This document shows positions 1 through 8,587 of a stretch of DNA of 37,511 nucleotides, piece by piece. The first letter of the stretch is position 1; each line of letters opens with the position of its first letter. The stretch comes from Chloroflexota bacterium (lineage in GTDB: Bacteria > Chloroflexota > Anaerolineae > Promineifilales > Promineifilaceae), in contig JAKQCM010000430.1 of the NCBI GenBank assembly GCA_029559155.1, forward strand, positions 1 through 37,511, read 5' to 3'. A model generated the notes under the pieces. That model saw only the letters and a program-made list of their open reading frames with translations, had not been told where the DNA came from and made no database searches. Both the position numbers and the translations under genes were made by a program.

Positions 1-896
1 TAGTAGATGGCGATGCGGCCGGTCGGCTCGTCGTAGAGGGCGGCGCAGGGGAAGGCCACGTTGGGCACATCGCCGACGCATTCGTAGAGCGTCTGCGGGG
101 CCAGCAGATACGGCGCGCCGCGATAGATGACCTTCCACGGCTGGTCCAGATCCAGCAGGGCCGCGCCAAAGGCGTAGACAAAGCCGTTGCAGGAGGTGAG
201 AACGCCGTGGTAGATGAGCAGCCAGCCTTCGGGTGTCTCGATGGGGATGGGGCCGGCGCCGATTTTGGTGCTTTGCCAGCCGCCCTTCGTGCCCATGACA
301 AAACGATGCTCGCCCCAGTAGACCATGTCTTTGCTCTGGCTGAGATAGATGTCGCCGAACGGGGTGTGGCCGTTGTCGGACGGCCGATTGAGCATGACGT
401 ACTTGCCGTTGATGCGGCGCGGGAAGAGCACGCCGTTGCGATTAAACGGCAGCAGCGCATTTTCGAGGAAGTGGAAATCCTCAAAGTCGTAGGTGTAGCC
501 CACGCCGATGGTGGGGCCGTGGTAGCCGTTGCACCACGTCACCCAGTAGCGATCCTCAATCCAGACGACGCGCGGGTCGTAGCGGTACTGGTAACGGCCG
601 ATTTCCTCATCGTCGCACAGCCAGTGGATGGGGTCGTTGTCCAGCCGCCAGGTGATGCCGTCGTCGCTGAAGCCACGGTTGAGGTTCATGTCGCGCTTTT
701 TGTTGTCGCAGCGGAAGACGCCGGCGAATTGGCCGTTGAAGGGCACGGCGGCGCTGTTGAAGATGCTGTTGGCCGAGGGGATGAGGTCGCGGGGGATGAT
801 CGGGTTGGCGCTGTAGCGCCAGACGACGTCCGATGAGTCGGACGGCCGTTCCTCCCAGGGGATGTTGGGTAATTGGTAGTTGGGATAGGTATTCAT
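1..896 (-). CDS. GH130 beta-mannoside phosphorylase-like protein (3' end cut by window)
   Basis: I translated this minus-strand frame myself. It opens at ATG 896 and is still open at base 1, giving about 298 residues. The family is recognised from the GH130 five-bladed-propeller signature: [16 protein letters not shown] (about residues 108-123), [11 protein letters not shown] just after it, [17 protein letters not shown], and the late GWLLIYHG block. GH130 enzymes phosphorolyse beta-1,4-mannosyl linkages (for example mannosylglucose or mannooligosaccharides) to mannose-1-phosphate in the cytoplasm; a few are hydrolases. No signal peptide is seen. The missing C-terminus should be about 25-40 residues. 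An AAGGAA stretch lies about 15 bases upstream of the ATG, which is long, so the start is only moderately certain. The GH2 beta-mannosidase and importer downstream fit a mannoside pathway. Exact substrate is unknown. Confidence 0.85.
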   Translation of the reverse strand, partial: MNTYPNYQLPNIPWEERPSDSSDVVWRYSANPIIPRDLIPSANSIFNSAAVPFNGQFAGVFRCDNKKRDMNLNRGFSDDGITWRLDNDPIHWLCDDEEIGRYQYRYDPRVVWIEDRYWVTWCNGYHGPTIGVGYTYDFEDFHFLENALLPFNRNGVLFPRRINGKYVMLNRPSDNGHTPFGDIYLSQSKDMVYWGEHRFVMGTKGGWQSTKIGAGPIPIETPEGWLLIYHGVLTSCNGFVYAFGAALLDLDQPWKVIYRGAPYLLAPQTLYECVGDVPNVAFPCAALYDEPTGRIAIY

Positions 897-960
897 AAAA
901 TTTTTTACACTGTTCCTTATAATTGATTTGCAATTATCCGGGCGCTGGTCGTTATTCGAG

Positions 961-1020
961 AGACCCCAAGGGTTTGATGCCCAAATAATTCAAATTCTCA
1001 CGAGCAAACCCTTGGGGTCT
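961..1020. repeat. 60-bp hairpin element, copy 1
   Basis: The element has perfect 16-base arms, AGACCCCAAGGGTTTG at 961-976 and its complement at 1005-1020, around a 28-base loop. It has the same total length and arm sequence type as the copies at 7771, 34239 and 34306. It sits between two divergent gene starts (GH130 at 896 and the deacetylase at 1126), so here it cannot be a terminator of either gene. The rest of 897-1125 shows no gene. Confidence 0.9.
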
Positions 1021-1125
1021 GTGTAGCTTACACAAAACGGCCGTTGTGGTATCATCCCCCCTGAGCAGACCTGTCTGGTCGTCGATAAAAATGTTGTGAC
1101 AATTCACAAAACAGGAGTAAACCCC

Positions 1126-1956
1126 ATGACCATTCGCCTGATTGTCAATTCCGATGATTACGGCCGTAGTTCCGAAGTTTCTCGCGGCATCCGCCACGCG
1201 CACACGCACGGCATTGTGTCTTCCACCACCTGCATGATGAATTTCCCCAACGTGGCCGATGATTTGGCGGCGGCGTTGGCGGAAACGCCCAATCTGGGTT
1301 TGGGCGTGCATCTGGTGCTGACCTCGGGACGGCCGTTGCTGCCTGCCGCAGAAATCCCCACCCTGGTTGAAGCCGATGGTGGGTTTGGCCGGTTGGATTC
1401 GTTTTTGGGGCGGTTGACGGCCGTTGACCCGCAACAAGCCAAAGCCGAATGGCGCGCCCAAATCGAAAAATTTGTCCGCATCACCGGCCGCCAGCCGACC
1501 CATCTCGATTCCCATCATCATTCCTCCTATTTCACCGCAGGGCTGTTCCGCTGCATGTTGGAACTGGCCCATGAATACAACTGCCCCATCCGCCGGATCA
1601 TTGCCCGGACCGACGCCGACCAACCGGTAGGGCTGCCCGGCGCATTAGCCAACTCGGTGCGAGAGTTTGCCCCGGCGCTTCTGGCCGAATTTTCGCCGCG
1701 TATGCCCGACGTTTTTTACGCCACGTTTTATGATGAATGGGCGACCAAAAACCATTTGCTAGACCTGATCGCCCATCTGCCGGCCAGCGGCACGGCTGAA
1801 ATAATGTGCCATCCCGGTTACGTCGACGCGGATTTGATTGCCGGTACGGTGTACGCGCGTCAGCGCGCCGTGGAGCTGGCGGTGCTGACGGATGCAGAGG
1901 TGGTAACGGCCGTGCGCTCCCGCCCCATTACGCTCATCGCCTACAACGCCCTCTAA
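1126..1956 (+). CDS. ChbG/YdjC-family carbohydrate deacetylase
   Basis: The product is 276 residues, close to the family norm. ChbG-type enzymes remove an N-acetyl group from chitooligosaccharides (chitobiose or chitobiose-6-phosphate in E. coli) using a divalent metal. The metal site is visible as NSDDYG (D10, D11), GVHLVLT (H62) and THLDSHHH (about 126-132). No signal peptide is seen, so it should be cytoplasmic. I chose ATG 1126 because AGGAGT lies just upstream; a GTG at 1096 would add ten unsupported residues. It is the only plus-strand gene. Its stop codon overlaps the stop codon of the convergent gene below (1953-1956). It may serve the chitin-related genes at 8588-18338, but it is not in their operon. 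Confidence 0.88.
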   Translation: MTIRLIVNSDDYGRSSEVSRGIRHAHTHGIVSSTTCMMNFPNVADDLAAALAETPNLGLGVHLVLTSGRPLLPAAEIPTLVEADGGFGRLDSFLGRLTAVDPQQAKAEWRAQIEKFVRITGRQPTHLDSHHHSSYFTAGLFRCMLELAHEYNCPIRRIIARTDADQPVGLPGALANSVREFAPALLAEFSPRMPDVFYATFYDEWATKNHLLDLIAHLPASGTAEIMCHPGYVDADLIAGTVYARQRAVELAVLTDAEVVTAVRSRPITLIAYNAL

Positions 1957-3272
1957 CCCGACCACATATCAAACATAAACATGGTCGCCATCACGCCCAT
2001 CGTCAAAATACTGCCCAACGTCCAGATGCGGTCAAACGCCGGGCGGCGGCCCAGACGGCTCAGAAATAAATAAATCGGCGGCGCGGCCAGGACATACCGA
2101 TACATGCCCTGCGCCGGGCCGCTGGTAAAAGACAATACCACCACCAACAAGCCAAACCAGGCCAGGTCCGGATAATGCTTCAGCCCGGCAATGCACGCCG
2201 TAAATGCCAGCACAATAGCCGCAAATTCCACCGCGTAATACGCGGCCGTTTGCGGATTGCTGCCAAACAAACTGTAAAACGCCTCCCGCCAGGCAGTATA
2301 CGTATATCCCAGCGATAAAAATCCGCGCCCAAAAAATTCCTCTTCCACTCGACTAAAAGCCATGCCAAAATAAGACAAACGCCAGACCACAAAGGCGATC
2401 AGCGGCGCAAACGCCACCAACCCGCGCCCAATTGCCCGCCACGGCAGTCCCTTAAAATAAAGCTGCCGCCACTCCATATCAAGTTCCAGCCAATCTCCTT
2501 CTTTCACCCAGGCCATCAACAGGGGAACCACCAGCGTCACCCCGGCAGCCCGGGTAAACGTAGCCAAGACGGCCAGCAGCGCCGCCCAGACAAAATGCCC
2601 CCGACGCAGCAGCAGCAAACTGGAAAAAGCCAGCCCCACAAACAGCCCTTCGGTATAAACCACCCCCAGGAAAAAACTGCTGGGGAAAATGAGCAGATAA
2701 AAGGCTGCCCGCAGGCCGCCGTCTGGGCCAAATTCGTCTTGCGCCAGGGCAAAAATCGCCTGCGCCGCCGCCAACGCCCCCACCATGGAAATGATCACCC
2801 CGGCCAGTGTGGCTGCGCCGATGGACGTTAAACCGAAGATGGTTAACGGCCGTGCCAACAACCGCATCAGAAACGGATACAACGGGAAAAACGCATAACT
2901 CAGCGAGATACCTTCGCGCACCACGCCGCTGTTTGGCGGAATAACAAACGGCCAAAAGCCTGCGCCGGAGCGCACAATGCCCGACATCTGCCCAACCCGG
3001 TCGGGATGAGGGTCCTCATAACCGCCCAAAGCGATGGCCAGATAATACTCGGAATCCCAGGCGACCTGTCGCTTGAGAAATGGGTCTTGCAGGTAATATT
3101 TGCCGTCTTGCTCGCCGCCGACGCGGGTAGAATTAGCCGTCCACGCCAAAGCTTTATCCGGCCGTACCAGCGTAAAACGCGCCGGAACAAACACGTTATA
3201 CGTCAGCAAAATGACCGCCCAACCCAGCCATAAGGCGAAAACCGTGCGTTTTGTGGGTGTATTTGCCATCAT
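1953..3272 (-). CDS. PIG-V-like integral membrane glycosyltransferase (GT-C type)
   Basis: The product has 439 residues and about nine to ten hydrophobic segments. It resembles the PIG-V (GPI mannosyltransferase 2) family found in many bacteria: an acidic luminal-type loop after TM1 with the motif QVAWDSEYYLAIA (about 69-81), then SYAFFPLYPFLMR and FPSSFFLGVVYTEGLF. Such proteins use polyprenyl-phosphate sugars to mannosylate lipids or glycans outside the membrane; the bacterial substrate is unknown. The ATG at 3272 is preceded by GGAAGGG, which overlaps the end of the upstream permease gene, so translation is probably coupled. It is the last gene of a mannosidase-importer operon, an odd companion. 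Family confidence is good; function is inferred. Confidence 0.78.
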   Translation of the reverse strand: MMANTPTKRTVFALWLGWAVILLTYNVFVPARFTLVRPDKALAWTANSTRVGGEQDGKYYLQDPFLKRQVAWDSEYYLAIALGGYEDPHPDRVGQMSGIVRSGAGFWPFVIPPNSGVVREGISLSYAFFPLYPFLMRLLARPLTIFGLTSIGAATLAGVIISMVGALAAAQAIFALAQDEFGPDGGLRAAFYLLIFPSSFFLGVVYTEGLFVGLAFSSLLLLRRGHFVWAALLAVLATFTRAAGVTLVVPLLMAWVKEGDWLELDMEWRQLYFKGLPWRAIGRGLVAFAPLIAFVVWRLSYFGMAFSRVEEEFFGRGFLSLGYTYTAWREAFYSLFGSNPQTAAYYAVEFAAIVLAFTACIAGLKHYPDLAWFGLLVVVLSFTSGPAQGMYRYVLAAPPIYLFLSRLGRRPAFDRIWTLGSILTMGVMATMFMFDMWSG

Positions 3273-3275
3273 CGC

Positions 3276-4358
3276 CTACCCTTCCGCGCCGGTTATGACC
3301 AGATTACGCATAAAATAACGCTGCGAAATGATCAAAATTAACACCGGCACAATCATAATCACCAGCGCGCTGGCTTGCAGTTGGTTTTGCACCGGCGCCA
3401 GGGATTGAAAGTTTTGGATGCCAAAGGACACCGGAATCAAATCGCGGCGGGTACTCAGGTAAAGCGACGCCTGGCGCGTTTCGTTCCACATATAAAAGAA
3501 GTGGAGCAAAGACACCGTAATAACCACCGGCCAGGATTGCGGCAAAATGACCGAGATGAGGGTGCGCAGCGGGCCGGCGCCATCCAGCATAGCCGCCTCG
3601 TCCAGGTCTTTGGGGATGCTCTTGAAATTTTGGCGCAGCAGGAAAATATACACCGCGTTGCCAAAAAAGAAAGGCAGCACAATCGGCAGCCACGATCCCG
3701 ACCAGCCCAACACGCGGACAAAAATAAAGTAGGTCGGGATAAGGGTTACTTTTTCCGGAATAAGGATGGTAGCAATCATCAGGTAGAAGATGAGGTTGCC
3801 GCCGGGGATGGGGAAGCGGGCAAACCCATAGGCCACCACAATGGAGGAGGCCAAAACGCCAATTTCGGTGATGAGCGCCAGGAGCAAGGTGTTGCGCAGC
3901 ATTTCGGGAAAACGCAGGGATCGGAACAGCAGCCTGAAATTTTCCCAGGTCATGTGGAATTTGTAGACGCCGATCAACTGTCGCCAGTTGCCTTCCCAGT
4001 GGATCAGGCCGGCGTTGGGCGATTGGGGATCGATGAATTCGCTGGATGAGCGCCCGGGCGTGACCAAGGCAAGGTGGCGACTTTCTTCGCCAAAAGGGAC
4101 GTCGTAAATCTTGTAGGATTTGCCTTCGTAGGTGGCGCTGAGCTGCATGGCAGGATATGGCGGCGCGTTGCGATCGCGGAGTTGGACGGTTTCCATGAAA
4201 GCGGTGGCTGTCATGTAGACGATGGGGAACAGGTAGACAATGAGCAAGGTGAAGACGAACAGATTAAATACGGCCGTGCCCACCATCTCCCACATCCGCA
4301 AACTTACATACGCGCGCGGCAACAACGAGCGCCGTGATTGCCCAGATAAATCGCTCAC
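3276..4358 (-). CDS. Carbohydrate ABC transporter permease, MalG type
   Basis: This is an inner-membrane subunit of an ABC sugar importer. The ATPase-contact (EAA) loop reads EAAMLDGAGPLRTLISVILP. The chosen start is GTG 4358, with AGGGAG eight bases upstream, two bases after the stop of the partner permease. The longer frame starting at 4481 runs antiparallel to partner sequence and gives an implausible N-terminus. The product is about 360 residues, longer than ordinary MalG proteins (about 280-300). The extra length is a loop of roughly 80-90 residues between TM1 and TM2, holding YEGKSYKIYDVP, FIDP and WRQLIG. The second MalG-type permease here (14629-15684) has a matching loop. No binding protein or ATPase is encoded in this operon. 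Confidence 0.92.
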   Translation of the reverse strand: MSDLSGQSRRSLLPRAYVSLRMWEMVGTAVFNLFVFTLLIVYLFPIVYMTATAFMETVQLRDRNAPPYPAMQLSATYEGKSYKIYDVPFGEESRHLALVTPGRSSSEFIDPQSPNAGLIHWEGNWRQLIGVYKFHMTWENFRLLFRSLRFPEMLRNTLLLALITEIGVLASSIVVAYGFARFPIPGGNLIFYLMIATILIPEKVTLIPTYFIFVRVLGWSGSWLPIVLPFFFGNAVYIFLLRQNFKSIPKDLDEAAMLDGAGPLRTLISVILPQSWPVVITVSLLHFFYMWNETRQASLYLSTRRDLIPVSFGIQNFQSLAPVQNQLQASALVIMIVPVLILIISQRYFMRNLVITGAEG

Positions 4359-4360
4359 CG

Positions 4361-5257
4361 CTAAAACTCCCTGTCCGGGAAATACACCCAGCGCCGCGAC
4401 CAGGCAAACAAGGCCACAACCACCCCCATCACCACCACAAAGAAAAACCAGGCCAGCCCGGCCGCATACCCCAAATCCCACTGGTCAAACATCCAATAGG
4501 TGATATATCCATCAAACGGCGCGCCGCCGCCGCGAAACGAATTGCCGCGATCCAACAAAATCACCCCGCCGAAGACGGCTATCAGGTTGATGACCAGCGA
4601 GAAAAAGATAGCCGGCGTAATCATCGGCAGGGTAACGCGGAAAAAGCGCACCAGCGGTCCCGCGCCATCCACTCTGGCCGCTTCCTGAATTTCGGTGGAG
4701 ATGCTTTGCATTGCCGCCAGCATGATGAGCATGCCCGGTCCAATCGCCCACAGCGAGCTAATCGCCCATAAAAACGCCGTCGCCGCGTCGGAATACACAT
4801 CGTTAAAACCGGCCAGCCCAACAGCGGGCAAGATAAATCGGGTCAGCCAACCGGTGGTCGGGTCCATAAATCCATACCACATGAAGGCGATAGCCACCCC
4901 GGGAATGATGCTGGGCAAGAAAAATAAGGTACGCACGGGAGTTGGAGCTTTGAGGCGCGGGCTGCTGAGCAGCGCGGCCAGAAAAATGGACGCCACAAGC
5001 TGCAAAGGCACGATGCCGATGGCCTGGCTGAGGGTCATGACGATGAGATAGCCGACGGCTTCGTCCTGAAAAAGGCGCATGTAATTCGCCAGCCCAACGA
5101 AGCTGGTGCGGCCCGGATCCAGCATATTAAAATCGGTCAGCGACAGGCCGAGAGAGGCGGCAATGGGCAGGAGCTTGAATAACAGGAAGCCTACCAGCCA
5201 GGGAGAAATGAGCAGCAGCCCGAATGTTTTATCGTAGCGCAGGGTGCGTTTTTTCAT
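4361..5257 (-). CDS. Carbohydrate ABC transporter permease, MalF type
   Basis: The product has 298 residues and about six membrane segments, typical of MalF/UgpA-type subunits without the large MalF loop. The EAA loop reads EAARVDGAGPLVRFFRVTLP. I started it at ATG 5257 (MKKRTLRYDKTFG), where the family's usual N-terminus begins; the open frame extends upstream to 5416, but that part is a shadow of the mannosidase. This start lies 29 bases inside the 3' end of the mannosidase gene, and no strong ribosome site precedes it, so translational coupling is likely. With the next gene it forms a heterodimeric channel for an oligosaccharide, probably a mannoside given its neighbours. Confidence 0.92.
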   Translation of the reverse strand: MKKRTLRYDKTFGLLLISPWLVGFLLFKLLPIAASLGLSLTDFNMLDPGRTSFVGLANYMRLFQDEAVGYLIVMTLSQAIGIVPLQLVASIFLAALLSSPRLKAPTPVRTLFFLPSIIPGVAIAFMWYGFMDPTTGWLTRFILPAVGLAGFNDVYSDAATAFLWAISSLWAIGPGMLIMLAAMQSISTEIQEAARVDGAGPLVRFFRVTLPMITPAIFFSLVINLIAVFGGVILLDRGNSFRGGGAPFDGYITYWMFDQWDLGYAAGLAWFFFVVVMGVVVALFAWSRRWVYFPDREF

Positions 5258-7757
5258 GGGATGCGCGCTCGGGTTGGTAGGTATCGACCAGGGAATAAAC
5301 GGCGAGGGCTTGCTGGATGGCGGCCAACGGCCGTTCCCCCGCCAGGTCGGCCAGGGTGACGGTATGGGCGCGGCCCGGATACAAATGGAAGAAATTGTCT
5401 GAAAGCTGCAACCCATCCGGGATTTCCAGCCAGACCCAAAGGGCCGGTTTGTCGCTGGTGAGGGTGATGGCGTAACGGCCGTTCTCCACCTCAGCTATCT
5501 GCCAGCGAATATCTGGGTCGGGCAGCGGCAAATGCTTGGGCCGGGCAAACAGCGCCAGATTGCGCGAAACCACCTGGCCATCGACACGCAGCGCCAGCCA
5601 GACGAGCAAATCACGCGGGCCATGCTGGGCCAACTGCGCCTGCACATCCAGGGCAGCCGCAAAGGTGTTCTGATTGGCGGGAAACACGGCCGTTTCCATC
5701 CCTGCCGCCACCGTTTGCCCCTGCGCTGTCGTCACTTCCCAGACCACGTCGCCGCGCACGTCGGCCAACAGATCGCTGGTGACATGCACGGCAACCGTGC
5801 CATCGTCCTTGTTGGCCACAGCCGAGATGAGCAGCGGGGCGTAAAAGTGGCGGGCCATGTGGTGCAAGGCTTTCCAACGGCCGTCATAATCCAGCGACGA
5901 CCAACTGGCCACCGGCCAACAATCGTTAAGCTGCCAATACAACGTGCCCATGCCGCGCGGCATCGTGCGCCGCCAATGTTCCACGGCATGTTTAACGGCC
6001 ATGCCCTGCAAAATCTGGCTCAACCACAGGGTCATATCAAACGAGCCGGGCAGACGGAACCAATCCAGCAGGTAGTGCATGATTTTGCTGTTGCCGCTGG
6101 GGCTGCGCTGGTGGTGTTCCATCACAAAACTGGTGATGTTGCGGTCTTCCGGCAGGGTAAAGGCGCGCGCCATCTGCGGTTCAGGGAACGATTGGAAGCC
6201 AAATTCGCTGTTGAACCGATGGAAGCAGGTGTAATAAAACTCAAACGGCTCCATCCCATGCCAGACATCCCAAATGTGGGCATCGCCCCAGCGTGGATCA
6301 TTCCAGGCGCGGCGGTCTTCGTGCGGGGTGTGCGGGCTGCTCGGCCAATAAGCTGTCTGCGGGTCCAATTCGGCCACAATCTGCGGCAGAAGCTGATCGA
6401 ACAACTTGCCGTAGTCGTCCCAGCTCATCGCCCATGGGTTCCAGGTGTTTTGCACCAGACCCTGCTCCATTTCGTTGTTGCCGCACCACAACGCCAGGCT
6501 GGCGTGATGGCGCAGGCGGCGGATGGTTTCGCGCGCTTCTTGGGCCACATTCGCCATAAACGCATCATCGAACGTGGGATAGGTGGCGCAGGCGAACATA
6601 AAATCTTGCCAGACACATATGCCCAGCTCGTCACACAGATCGTAAAAAGCTGGTTGTTCGTAGATGCCGCCGCCCCACACGCGCAGCATGTTCATGTGTA
6701 CATCGGCGGCCGTTTGCAGCAAGCGGGCATAATCGGCGTCCGTCAACCGGGTGATGAAGGTATCGGCCGGGATCCAATTGGCTCCTTTGGCGAAGAAAGG
6801 CACGCCGTTGCAGGCAAAATGGAAACTTTCGCCCCAATCGTCGGCCTGGCGCACCAGTTCCAGCGTGCGCAAGCCGATGCGTTTTTGCCAGGTGTCCAGG
6901 AAACGGCCGTTCTCGTCCGTCAGGGTTACGGCGATGGTGTAAAGCGGTTGGCTTCCCATTCCGTTGGGCCACCACAGCTGTGGATTGGAAATGGGCAGGG
7001 TGAAAACGGCCGTCTCCCCTGCCAATTCCACCACTGCCACGGCGACTTCTTGCCCATTTAAGCTGGCGCGGCAGGCTGCTCGCAGCGGAACGGCCGTGTC
7101 TCGCGCCAAAACCATCGTCCCCGTCAGAATCACCTGCTCGGCGATGGTGTGGTCTTGCAAGATATGCACATCAACCAGGCGGGCATCGTCCCAGGCGGCC
7201 AGGGCAATGTCACGCCAGATGCCGCAGGTGACCAGCATCGGTCCCCAGTCCCAGCCAAAGTTGCACTGCGATTTGCGCACGTAATTGCCGCCGGGCAATT
7301 TGTGGTCGTCGGTGCTCCAACTGTGGATGTAGCGCTCGGCCAGCCGCGCCTGCCCATAAACCAGGGCGGAATCAAAACGAATTTCGATGTCGTTATCGCC
7401 AGGGTGAAGGAACGGCCGTGCGTCAAATTCCCAGGCGCGGAACATATTGTCGGCGCGCGCAAGTTGACGGCCGTTTAGCCAGATGGTTGCCAGGGTGTCT
7501 AAGCCATCACAGCGCAGGCAGACGTGGTCATGGCGCAGCCATTCGGCCGTCACGGAGAACGTGCGCCGGTAAAGCCAATCTGTCTCGCCAATCCACATCA
7601 CCTGACGTTCATTGTCGCGGTAATAAGGGTCAGGGATGGCTCCGGCGGCCAGCAAGTCGGTATGGACACAGCCCGGCACGGTCGCTTCCAGCCAATTGGT
7701 GTGGGTAGAGCCAGCTTGTTTGAACTGCCAACGGCCGTTTAGGCTTACAATTTCCAT
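5229..7757 (-). CDS. GH2 beta-mannosidase
   Basis: The product is 842 residues, typical for cytoplasmic GH2 beta-mannosidases, with no signal peptide. The order is a sugar-binding jelly roll (WRF-type start LNGRWQF at 6-12), an Ig-like domain, then a TIM barrel. The acid/base is E429 in LALWCGNNEMEQ and the nucleophile is E518 in FNSEFGFQSFPE. The early VPGCVHTDLLAAGAIPDPYY motif is typical of beta-mannosidases rather than beta-galactosidases. It removes terminal mannose from beta-1,4-mannosides. AAGGACAG precedes ATG 7757. It is the first gene of an operon with two ABC permeases and a PIG-V-like gene. Mannose from here and mannose-1-phosphate from the GH130 enzyme would be joint products of a mannan pathway. 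Confidence 0.93.
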   Translation of the reverse strand: MEIVSLNGRWQFKQAGSTHTNWLEATVPGCVHTDLLAAGAIPDPYYRDNERQVMWIGETDWLYRRTFSVTAEWLRHDHVCLRCDGLDTLATIWLNGRQLARADNMFRAWEFDARPFLHPGDNDIEIRFDSALVYGQARLAERYIHSWSTDDHKLPGGNYVRKSQCNFGWDWGPMLVTCGIWRDIALAAWDDARLVDVHILQDHTIAEQVILTGTMVLARDTAVPLRAACRASLNGQEVAVAVVELAGETAVFTLPISNPQLWWPNGMGSQPLYTIAVTLTDENGRFLDTWQKRIGLRTLELVRQADDWGESFHFACNGVPFFAKGANWIPADTFITRLTDADYARLLQTAADVHMNMLRVWGGGIYEQPAFYDLCDELGICVWQDFMFACATYPTFDDAFMANVAQEARETIRRLRHHASLALWCGNNEMEQGLVQNTWNPWAMSWDDYGKLFDQLLPQIVAELDPQTAYWPSSPHTPHEDRRAWNDPRWGDAHIWDVWHGMEPFEFYYTCFHRFNSEFGFQSFPEPQMARAFTLPEDRNITSFVMEHHQRSPSGNSKIMHYLLDWFRLPGSFDMTLWLSQILQGMAVKHAVEHWRRTMPRGMGTLYWQLNDCWPVASWSSLDYDGRWKALHHMARHFYAPLLISAVANKDDGTVAVHVTSDLLADVRGDVVWEVTTAQGQTVAAGMETAVFPANQNTFAAALDVQAQLAQHGPRDLLVWLALRVDGQVVSRNLALFARPKHLPLPDPDIRWQIAEVENGRYAITLTSDKPALWVWLEIPDGLQLSDNFFHLYPGRAHTVTLADLAGERPLAAIQQALAVYSLVDTYQPERASHEKTHPALR

Positions 7758-7770
7758 ATCCTGTCCTTCC

Positions 7771-7830
7771 AGACCCTAAGGGTTTGCTCTCGAGAAAGGC
7801 GTCTTCCTGGCAATCAACCCCTTAGGGTCT
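7771..7830. repeat. 60-bp hairpin element, copy 2
   Basis: Arms are AGACCCTAAGGGTTTG (7771-7786) and CAACCCCTTAGGGTCT (7815-7830), complementary but for one base. The loop contains CTCTCGAGAAA. It lies 13 bases upstream of the mannosidase start and about 47 bases past the stop of the DUF1269 gene, so it could form in either the leader or the 3' end of minus-strand transcripts. Confidence 0.9.
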
Positions 7831-7876
7831 TCATGCAATTCAAACCAGCAAACACCACAGCCCAAATTTCCAATTC

Positions 7877-8446
7877 CTACTCTTCCGCATCCAGGGCGCG
7901 CTGCAAACGCTCGCGCACATCCGTGTCCAACGTCGTTTCAACGATCTTGCTCTGGAATTTGCGGAACGTATTCAACACCACACCCGATTGTTTGGTGTAC
8001 CCCATCACAAACAACGCAGTTTGCCCCTGCTCCAGGTCATCGGCGATCGATTGAATCGTGCCTGAGTCAATGCCCAGGTCCATGCGCTTGCCCACCAACC
8101 GCCCGACAGCCGCGCCGCCGGCCAGCCCCAGAATCGGCCCACCCAGCATCAACCCCACCATCACGCCCAAAACGGCTCCTTTGCCCATGCCGGTTCTTTT
8201 CTCTTTGTGGACTTTTTCGTCAAGCTCCAATTCCCCGTCGGCATTCTTGGAAACAAACACGGCGTCTTTCAGATCGATCAGGTTTTGCTTGTCCAAATCG
8301 ACCAAAGCGTCGTACAACCCTTCAGCCTGGGAGGCTTCGGCAAATGTCAGAACAATTAACTGACTGGGCTGCTCAGCATTCAAACTGGCTCCCGGAGCAG
8401 CGCCGCCAGACCCTCTCACCGATTGATTCGACAATTCACTGGGCAT
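7877..8446 (-). CDS. DUF1269 family membrane-associated protein
   Basis: The product is 189 residues. It begins with a Ser/Gly/Ala-rich stretch of about 25 residues. An alpha/beta region follows (QLIVLTFAEASQAEGLYDAL), then a conserved glycine-rich hydrophobic hairpin (GAVLGVMVGLMLGGPILGLAGGAAVG) and a C-terminal alpha/beta part ending in RERLQRALDAEE. This is the DUF1269 layout; the family has no established function, although it is sometimes described as membrane-related. I chose ATG 8446 because AAGGAG lies eight bases upstream; an ATG two codons earlier is too close to it. A paralogue lies at 33685-34185. It sits alone between the GH94 gene and the mannosidase operon, with a 60-bp hairpin downstream. 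Confidence 0.82.
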   Translation of the reverse strand: MPSELSNQSVRGSGGAAPGASLNAEQPSQLIVLTFAEASQAEGLYDALVDLDKQNLIDLKDAVFVSKNADGELELDEKVHKEKRTGMGKGAVLGVMVGLMLGGPILGLAGGAAVGRLVGKRMDLGIDSGTIQSIADDLEQGQTALFVMGYTKQSGVVLNTFRKFQSKIVETTLDTDVRERLQRALDAEE

Positions 8447-8587
8447 AATCATTTCTCCTTCTGAAAAAATATGTAGCCATCTGCGACAAAATATACCACA
8501 ACGCGCCGAACAGCCAGAAGCAGGAGAAGACGGTGGGACACGGCCGTTCATCATCCCATCCCACTCCCGCTTCTTGGCGACGTTTTG

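Noticed and set aside
207..933. Open frames on both strands over the GH130 gene
   Set aside because: The GH130 frame, open to the window edge, explains the region; the others have no family resemblance.
5532..7061. Long plus-strand open frame of about 509 codons
   Set aside because: It is antisense to the well-supported GH2 beta-mannosidase, has no family likeness and has the composition of a shadow frame.
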